From Scolanthus callimorphus (taxonomy: Eukaryota > Cnidaria > Anthozoa > Actiniaria > Edwardsiidae): a stretch of DNA of 64,000 nucleotides. The notes below the pieces were generated by a model, which was not told the origin of the DNA, did not search any database, and saw nothing but the letters and a program-made list of their open reading frames with translations. Location: assembly GCA_033964015.1 (NCBI GenBank), contig CM066913.1, positions 12,208,953-12,272,952 on the forward strand, in the 5' to 3' direction. Below are positions 35,901 through 44,900 of this stretch, piece by piece (position 1 is the stretch's first letter; each line of letters starts with the position of its first letter). A program made the translations under genes and the position numbers.

Positions 35901-38900
35901 GTCCTTTTTTGGGACTTGACTTAAAATGGGGAACAGAAAACCTCATCCTATTCTGAAAATACGATGGAATTTTACTTTACTGCATTGATTCCTTCAATAT
36001 AGCGCCTAAGGCAGACGACCTTGAAAAATAACGGAGATAGGAGAGAAACTTGGTTGCTAGGGCAACAATTCTCACGATCATGTGACCCTGGACACGATTA
36101 AAAAACGCTATCAACTGCAGAAGTTCATGAAGATCACAAATTTAGGATTAAAAAAATAGGAACATTTGAAGTAAGTTTTCCCTGTTGTTTATTGAAAGTT
36201 AATTTCAAAAGGTACTTACAGATACTCTAAAATTTTGTCTCCATAGCAACTTTATGTATGCAACAGTTAAGGTTGGGGAATGTGTTATTCATACAAAGTT
36301 CCATCTCGGTAGATATTTTGCTAATGTAAATATTTATAATCCGTGTATAAGCCCCACCTGCTTTCAAGTCAGGCCCACACACAATTCTAAAATCAGTGTC
36401 TTAATTGGAGCGTGAATAGAATACGAAAATAAAAGGCACATAGATGGACATGGGCAAATAAATAGATGAATTGAACCCCTCGAAAAATAAACTATCTATC
36501 TATTCATCAATCATGGACATTAAACATGGCATTCAAACGGCATAGACATGAGCATTTAGAGATAGAGCACGACATATACATCGACATAACGAAATGGAGA
36601 TAGACCTATGTTCTACTTGGCACTTTCCGTGTTATATATGGGCGGATATAATAATAAACTGAAATATTTGTTTCCGGGGTATCTTTATGTGATATTGTGG
36701 GTATGTAAATATGTAAATATGATACAAATCAAATAAAAAAAATGTTGTTGTTGTTTAATGTTGTTGTTCAGGGGCGTAGCCAGGGGGGTCTAGGAGGCCC
36801 CCCCCCCCCCCTTTCTCGGAAATTTTCCCATACATTTACTGTATTTGCTGGAGAAAATTTGAGCATTTTCGTCCCATGTTTTCACTATCCGCCCCCCCCC
36901 CCCCCCCCCCCCCCCCCTTCCTGGCTACGCCGCTGTTGTTGTATGTGTGTGTTCGGGGGCGATGGGGAAGGGTGGCCACTTACAGTAAGGCTGGTCAGAT
37001 TTATCCAGTGACGCCATTCCCATGAGCTGTGTACCCAGGAATTTACCGTGTTGTTTTTGCCTTTCGCTTATATCGAACACAAACAGCCCTTGTCCATGTA
37101 GGTGGTCACTCCAATCGGTCAAGTAGAGATGCGAGCGGTGAAGCAAGCAGGCAAATGGATGACGTAACCAACTGAGACGGTATTGTGCAAGTACTTGCCG
37201 ATTGCTACCGTTATAGCTGGCGGTCTCAATCGTGTCTAGATAGGCATCGACCCAGTATAACTTCTGCGACTGTCGATCAAGGGTTATGTCATTCGGCCAC
37301 CCGAGAAGAGAATCAGCAATGAGAAATCGACCGTCGCCATTCAGGAACGATCCTTCTATCTTTGCTATATGGCCCCAGTCTGTCCAGAAAAGGAACCTGT
37401 AAATAATAAGGAACAAGAAAACAGCCCGTCACTTCGTGACGCTAGAAGACCCAACCTAAGTTCCCCCTTCCATAAACTGCTGATTTACATTACTAATGAC
37501 CTCCCTTTTTGTGTGTTTGTTTTGCACTGGTCTCCCTGATTTTGGTGGAGAAAATGACGCATGTGTGTGTGTCTTGGACTTGGTGAGTCAGTCCGGGTCT
37601 CAAATCTGTCTAAGAACCCGCTAAAATTGAAAACGCAGCCTATTACAGAAAAACATTTGACTTCGGAATTGTTTGTATAATGCTTATCAGTAAGGCACGA
37701 GAAGAAACAGGTAAAGTTAAACTGTTGTAAGAAATTTCTTAGTTTATCATAGGAATATTTAGACTATCATTCATGACTTAGCGCGCACTCTGTATAGGCA
37801 GTGCCAGGTGTAAGTTTGTTCAAACTTGAATGAAATTTTTCTCAGCTCAAATCTTTCTCGAATTAGAATTATCCCTGCGCACAAATGTAAGTAATCTGTA
37901 ATAGAACCATTTAAGTTTGAATGTCTATGGTGCTATCGGCTAAGGGAACTGTGTTCTTTTTTAGTTTATGTGGGAGATTTCAATGGCCGCGATGGCGGCT
38001 TTGTCCCTCGCTGAAAAAATCGCTTGAATTAGAACTTAGCCAAAGGTGAATCTTTTCCAACAAAAACACGCCCACTGGAGAGATTTCCTCCTTCGTTTTG
38101 CGATACACGTCAGGATTTATACTTAGAAAATATTATTCATGGCTTTGTGGCAATTCACCTTAGCGTGCTTCCAGAAAGCAAGGCGGTGTACGGCGGTGTA
38201 CGTTTGTTCAAACTTGAATGAAATTTTTCTCAGCGTAAAGCTTTCGAAAAATAATTATCCCTGCACATTCCTACAAGTAATCTGTGACAGAACCATTTAG
38301 GTTTAGATGACTATGGTGATTTCGGCTGTGCGAACTGAGTTCTTTTTTAGTTTCTGTGGGAGATTTCAAAATGGGGGCGATGGCAGCTTTGTCCCTCGCT
38401 TAAGAAATCGCTTGAATTAGAACTTAGCCCAGGGCGAATCTTTTCCAACCAAAACACGCCCACTGTGGAGATATCCACTTTCTCTTCAGGTTTGTGAACT
38501 TCGTTTGGCGACACAGCTTCAGGGCCAAGCGGAGTGAGTGCGGACGATTTAGCCAATCAGAAACGTTTGCGCAGACAACCCGATTATAATAGTATAGATA
38601 AATGATATAACAAGTTACTCGTGCGATTTTTCCTTGTAACAAAAAGGAAAACATAATTGTGGTTAAAAAAGACGTCACAACTCCTGCTACGACCAGACTC
38701 TAGTAGCTATGCCAGTGATAATATCACAATCAATTGCCGAGCGCTTGATCTTGCATTACCTACCCCGCTACTGGATCAACCGCGACACCTCTCGGCTCGT
38801 CCACGCCGGTCTTTATTAAGGTTCGTCTTCGCGAGCCGTCCAGCCAAGCAACATTAATATTATTGTAGGTGGTATCACTCCAGTAAAGAAGATCTGAACT

Positions 38901-41900
38901 CCATTCCACGGCCAATCCATCACAAACTCCTATTTCCTGGTCCACTATGGTGCGTTTGCCCGTGCCATTAATATTTGCACGATAGATACGCCGTCTGATA
39001 ACATCACTCCAAAACACAAACCCTTTTTTAATGTGGGTATCTACGGCTACTGCTCGAGTCAAGCTATCCAGACCAGGGATGACTTTGACGGAGGAGAGGT
39101 CGTCATTCACAGCAACAAGGGCTGTCCGGGTTGACACAAGTAACGTATAGTTCACGGACTCGGCACCTGGAATACAATTATCCTGTTAAAATAATAATAA
39201 TCTTTATTCCTGGACACCTTTCTTAGGTACATAGGAAACGAAACGATAAGTCTATACAAATAATAAAGATCAGCAAGCTAAAAAATCTAAACCGTACATT
39301 CCTGAAATATACTAATGATGCTGTAAATGTACCATGCATGGTATAAACGGGTTTATTTCCTCGGCGTTCAAAGTATTACAAACTTACACCATGGCAACTC
39401 AGGGAATTTAGTGATTAGTTTTCCTTCAGTATCGGAATGACTTTGTGAAAATAGCTCCGCCTGCGGCGTCGGGCCTTCAACAAATCATCCCTCGACTTGC
39501 AGGAAAACATAATCACTAAATTCCCCGAGTTGCTATGGTATAACTTACACTAAAATAGTAAGCTTAGAAGACATAAAACGGCACGAGGTCAACAATTTGT
39601 TTACACTCCATACCATTTGTCTTTTCACAAACAACACTGGCGTCCTCGTAATGGTGACAGTTATGGACTCCCCATCCGGAAGATGGACATTTGGTTATAG
39701 AACTCTCAGTCCCAGAACACATGACGTTATCAAGCCATATTTTACCCGATCCTACACCAAAGTGTGCACCACCAAAGGCAGAGCTTGCACCAGAAGAGAA
39801 ACCAAGCTGACGACAGATGACATGAGCATCATATAAAGACCAGTAATCATCACAAACTGTTCCCCATTCGCCATTATGTTTCACTTCTACTCTTCCTTCG
39901 TGTGAGCCATTTCCACCGACGAGACGAACTGATAAATCAAAAATAAAAACATCTGTTGTAGGCCATGACGGTTTCTTTATAACATACTATATTGTTAGTA
40001 TGGCCAGCATAGTTATACGGGGCGCCAAGGGACGAGAAAATATCAGCACGTTAGCCTGTGATGAGCATACTAAGGTTTCTCTTTTTCTTGGTCCTATCAC
40101 ATATTGATCACAGCAGACATTGCTAATGGTAAGTGCAGTCTTACAAAAGACAGCGGTACAACTCCACAATTGGCGGAGGGGGGGGGGGGGAGGGGAATGG
40201 CTCAATAAGTCGTTTTCTCTGCTAACCTCGAAATATGGAATAAATACAACACACAATTTGCTGGAGAATTGTGATAGGTTCGTGTTCAGTATACCAACTG
40301 CAGATATTTATTTAGTATTTACTTGTGTTAACTTGGTGAGAGTCGATCAGGCTCATCATGAGTGAAAATATATTTACAGACTAGGAGTAACTCCCGGCAA
40401 GTGCCAACGAAATAGCAAGAAATGTAGTGTGTGGCTAAATTAATGTAGTGTCTCTTGCAATGTAGGTATTTGGCATAGAAGTAGTAGAACTTGAGGGTGC
40501 AGGTAAAACCAAAGCATACATTTTATTGGAGGTTGTTGATGTGGATCTCAAGTGCTTCTAAAATATGCAAATAATTAATTAATGGAACAATTTGTGATTC
40601 ACAGTATGGTTTTCGCGAGAACATGAACATGCGATTCTTGATATTATAAGTAAAATTCAAACAAATATGGATAGAAAATTATTCTCATGTGTGGTGTTCC
40701 TCGATCTGAGTAAGCATTCGATACGGTGGATCATAATATTTTATTAGCTAAGTTACACTATTACGGGATAAGGGGTGTGGTCAACAAATGGTTCGAGTCA
40801 TATCTTAAAGGAAGATTACAAACTACTCAAATGCAGAACAGTATTTCGGACAAACGAGAGACATGCGGAGTCCCACAAGGGTCTGTACTTGGCCCACTTC
40901 TCTTTTTATTATACATAAATGATATCTGTAGGTCATCGAATATTCTGAATTTTTTCTTATTTGCTGATGACACCAATTTATTATATGCGAACAAAAATCT
41001 AAAAAGTTTGGAAACCGTATTAAATAGAGAGCTTCAAAAAGTGTCACACTGGCTTATAGCAAATAAGCTCACATTAAATATAAAGAAGTCGAACTATGTT
41101 ATATATCGTCCGTTTCAGAAAAAAGTTGATTATCACCCTGTTGTAAAACTCTTTGACAACCACTCAACAAATGATTTCTCTTGAATGTAAAGACTACGTA
41201 AAATATCTTGGTGTACTCATTGATAATCATCTTAGCTGGAAACAACATATCGATTACATTTCTTTAAAAATTAGTAAAACAGTTGGAATGATTTCAAGAC
41301 TAAGGCATTTTGTCCCATTTCATGTATTAACTGATGTTTATCGATCACTAATCCTACCCTATTTATCTTATGGCATAGTTTCCTGGGGACGCGCTGCTAG
41401 TTTATACCTTAATAAATTACTTGTTCTACAAAAACGCGTTTTAAGACTTATGCATTTTGCGCACTTTCAACAGCACGCAATTCCTTTATTTTTATTGTCC
41501 GATTTTCTCCCTGTTCATATGCTTTATTTTGAAAAAAAACTGCGAGTCTAATTCATGATATCTCTAGTGGTGTTGCACCTGTTTTAATTCAAAATCTTTT
41601 CACAAAAGCAAGGGATGTGCATAACTATAATACAAGATCGGCAAGTAGTGGAGATTATTATGTAAAACCTTCAAGAACTGAAATACAGAAACTTTCTTTT
41701 TCACGATCAGGAACCATCATCTGGAATGGTCTACCCCCATACTTACGCAATCAAAACAAGAAAAAATGTAAACATCATATTCAGTTTATGCTCAAGAAAC
41801 TCCTACAAACGGAGGATGATTATCTTGGTGTGGCAGAAATAATTGCGGTGTTGCCTCAAAATAGTTCTGAATAAAACGTGCTCCTATTTATTGATCTATT

Positions 41901-44900
41901 TACTTATTTGCTTGCTTTTCTACTTATAACTACATACTCTTTTCCTTTTATTTTTTTTCTAATTATAGCCAAGCAGCTTTTCAAGTTATTTGTGTAATAA
42001 TTATTATTTATTTATACATTTTTCTATTTATGATAAAAGCTACCCGCCTCGATTAGCTCTGCTATTTTGCTGTTTACGGGTCAGCTTAAAAATGTTGTAA
42101 ATATGATACAGATCAAATAAAAATGTTGTTGTTGTAAAATGTTGTTGTAATAACTTTGTGTGTTATTCTATGTTGCTATGTTGCTGAATTTTTGAAAGGG
42201 TTTGCTGCCGCCTCGCCAGCCTCGTGTTCTCACTCTGCTGACTCGAACATGGACGACATGCATCCGCACAAATAAGACTTCACGAGTTACCCTATCTTAA
42301 AAGTTCCCAGTACATTCCCAAGTACGCACGCATGGCTCTATAGTGCTGCCACCTCGTCAGCCTCGTGTGCTCTTCGCAAACAAAATCTAAGATGCTCAAG
42401 CTACCCTAGCTCCCATCGTCCCTTCTTACCCATGTGTGAGCAGATCACTCCGGCGTCTTTACTATGGTTACAGTTATGAGAACCCAAAGGGTTACCATGG
42501 CAGTTCAGGAGTGACGTCTCGTTATCATGACAACTGACATCGTCTAACCATATAGGACCTGATCCCTGACCAAACTGGGCACAGCAAGGAGCTGATATTG
42601 CCGGGCCATAACCAAGCTCTCGGCAAGCCACATGCGCGTCAACGAGGGACCATCCGTCATCGCAAATACTTCCCCACTGGCCTTGATGGAAAACCTCGAC
42701 TCGACCTTCATGGGTTCCGGCAACACCTCCGATAAGTCGGACTTGAAATGAGAAGGGAGAAGAGTCATTTTAGGAGGTGTTACATGCTTCGCGTAAGACA
42801 ATGTTTAATGGAATTTATAATATAGCTACGATATAACGCGCGCTCTGATTGGTTACACCGATAAAGTAATGGTTCTCCCCCGCTATATCATAAAAGCTTT
42901 AGAGCACAACTTTCTATGACTTTATCGGCAAAAAGAACTTGTGATGTTGGGAGAGACACTCGAAACGTTTTAAAATTTTACAACGTTCTCGTGTTCTCGT
43001 GGCACATCACGCGTGCTCTATTGCGCCGATAAAGTCACAGAAAGTAGTTGTGCTCTAATGCTTAAAGGAAGTGAATTTTACTTCTGTACTGAAGTCTGGA
43101 CAAGAAATGGTGAACACCTACACCATCCTCGCCAATGGCATCGCCACACTTAGAATAGATGCTGTCGCGGGGGGTAATTAGTAGTTCCTGATATCACAAT
43201 TCGTTGAGCTAGCGCCAACAAGGGAATAGCGTTTTTGTACTCTTCTTTGCATCTGCACACGTTTTCTCGGGCGGGCATTAGAAAGTAAATGAACAGACTC
43301 CCGATCCAAATTACAAGGCATTCATGTTTAGAGACGCTAATGCTAAAGCATAACTAAGCCGGGACAGACCCTGCAGGCAGGAAGCCGTTATAAATAAAAT
43401 ACGTACTCGTTGTCCTCTTGCAAATGACTCCTGCATCTCTGTTATGGCTGCAGTTATGGACTCCCCATCCCTCGGAGCTACAGTGTGTCAATGATTCCTC
43501 ATTTCCGGTGCAGTGTACCTTCTCAAGCCATATATCCCCAACGCCTTGCCCGAAATGTGCACAGCATGGGGCAGATAGTGCATAGTCATAGCCCAGTTGG
43601 CGGCAGACGACGTGTGCATTGGAAAGCGACCAGCCCTGATCACAAACTGTTCCCCATTGACCATTGTGGTACACTTCGACTCTTCCTTCGTTTGGTGTAG
43701 AACCTCCAGTTAAACGAACTTCACACAAAACAAAAAATCAGAAACGGTCGAGTCAGAGAGTACCAATTAATAGGATACTATTATTGGTTAAGATAACATA
43801 TTTACCAACATTCGCACAAACAACTCCAACATCTTGGCCGTGGGAGCAGTTATGCACTCCCCAACCCCTTGAGCTGCAATTTGCCAGCGATGATTCGTTG
43901 CCGCTGCATCTTACATCATCAAGCCATATATTACCCGAGCCATTGCCGAAAGATGCCCCTCCAAATGATGTAGCATTAGGGTAACCGAGTTGCCGACAAA
44001 CAACTTCAGCATTTGCATGCAGCCACAAGTCAGCGCAGACAGTTCCCCAATATCCAGCGTGGAAAATCTCCACTCTTCCTTGATGAGGACCACTACCTCC
44101 AACCAGACGAACTAAAATACAAAACGTTCATAGTTGCTTGCGTCAAGTCTCCGGATGTGGCGTACGTGACGTAATGACGGAGGTAAAGTAAGGTGTTCTG
44201 ATAACACGTAACAAAATCTTTAAAAGATGGGATTAAAAAACACACGTGAATCTCAAAATGCATCAATACGCCGAGAAAGCCATATGAGTTCTCACCTTCA
44301 GGGCAGCTCCTACCATCTGAACTTAACACGTGACCATCTGGGCATGCGCAGACATAACCTCCGGCCTTCACAAAACAAAGGTACTTGCAACGGCCATTGT
44401 GACTGGAACACGGACTTGGATCTGATTGAACGAAATGATTAAAACTTATTAAAGCTTATAAGCGGGCAGAAAAGAATTTTGGCAATATCTCAAATACGTT
44501 AATTCTAAGGGACTTGCACCATATTGGTCCTTTTTTGGGCATTGACTTAAAATGGGGAACAGAAAACCTCATCCTATTCTGAAAATAGCGATGGAATTTT
44601 ACTTTACTGCATTGATTCCTTCAATAAGGCAGACGACCTTGAAAAATAACGGAGATAGGAGAGAAACTTGGTTGCTAGGGCAACAATTGTCACGATCACG
44701 TGACCCTGGACACGATTAAAAAACGCTATCAAATGCAGAAGTTCATGAAGATCACAAATTTAGGATTAAAAAATAGGAAAATTGGCAGTAAGTTTTCCCC
44801 GTTGTTTATTGAAAGTTAATTTCAAAAGGTACTTACAGATACTCTAAAATTATGTCTCCATAGCAACTTTATGTATGGAACAGTTAAGGTCGGGGGACGT

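Noticed and set aside
36739..36930. Pro-rich ORF (runs of Pro) near 36.8-37.0 kb and a similar one at 59.2-59.4 kb
   Set aside because: Produced by poly-C runs inside related MITEs.
39334..39463. Blocks A and B as two separate receptor genes
   Set aside because: There is one signal-peptide exon (upstream of block B) and one stalk, membrane and tail set (downstream of block A), and the phases join across the junction.
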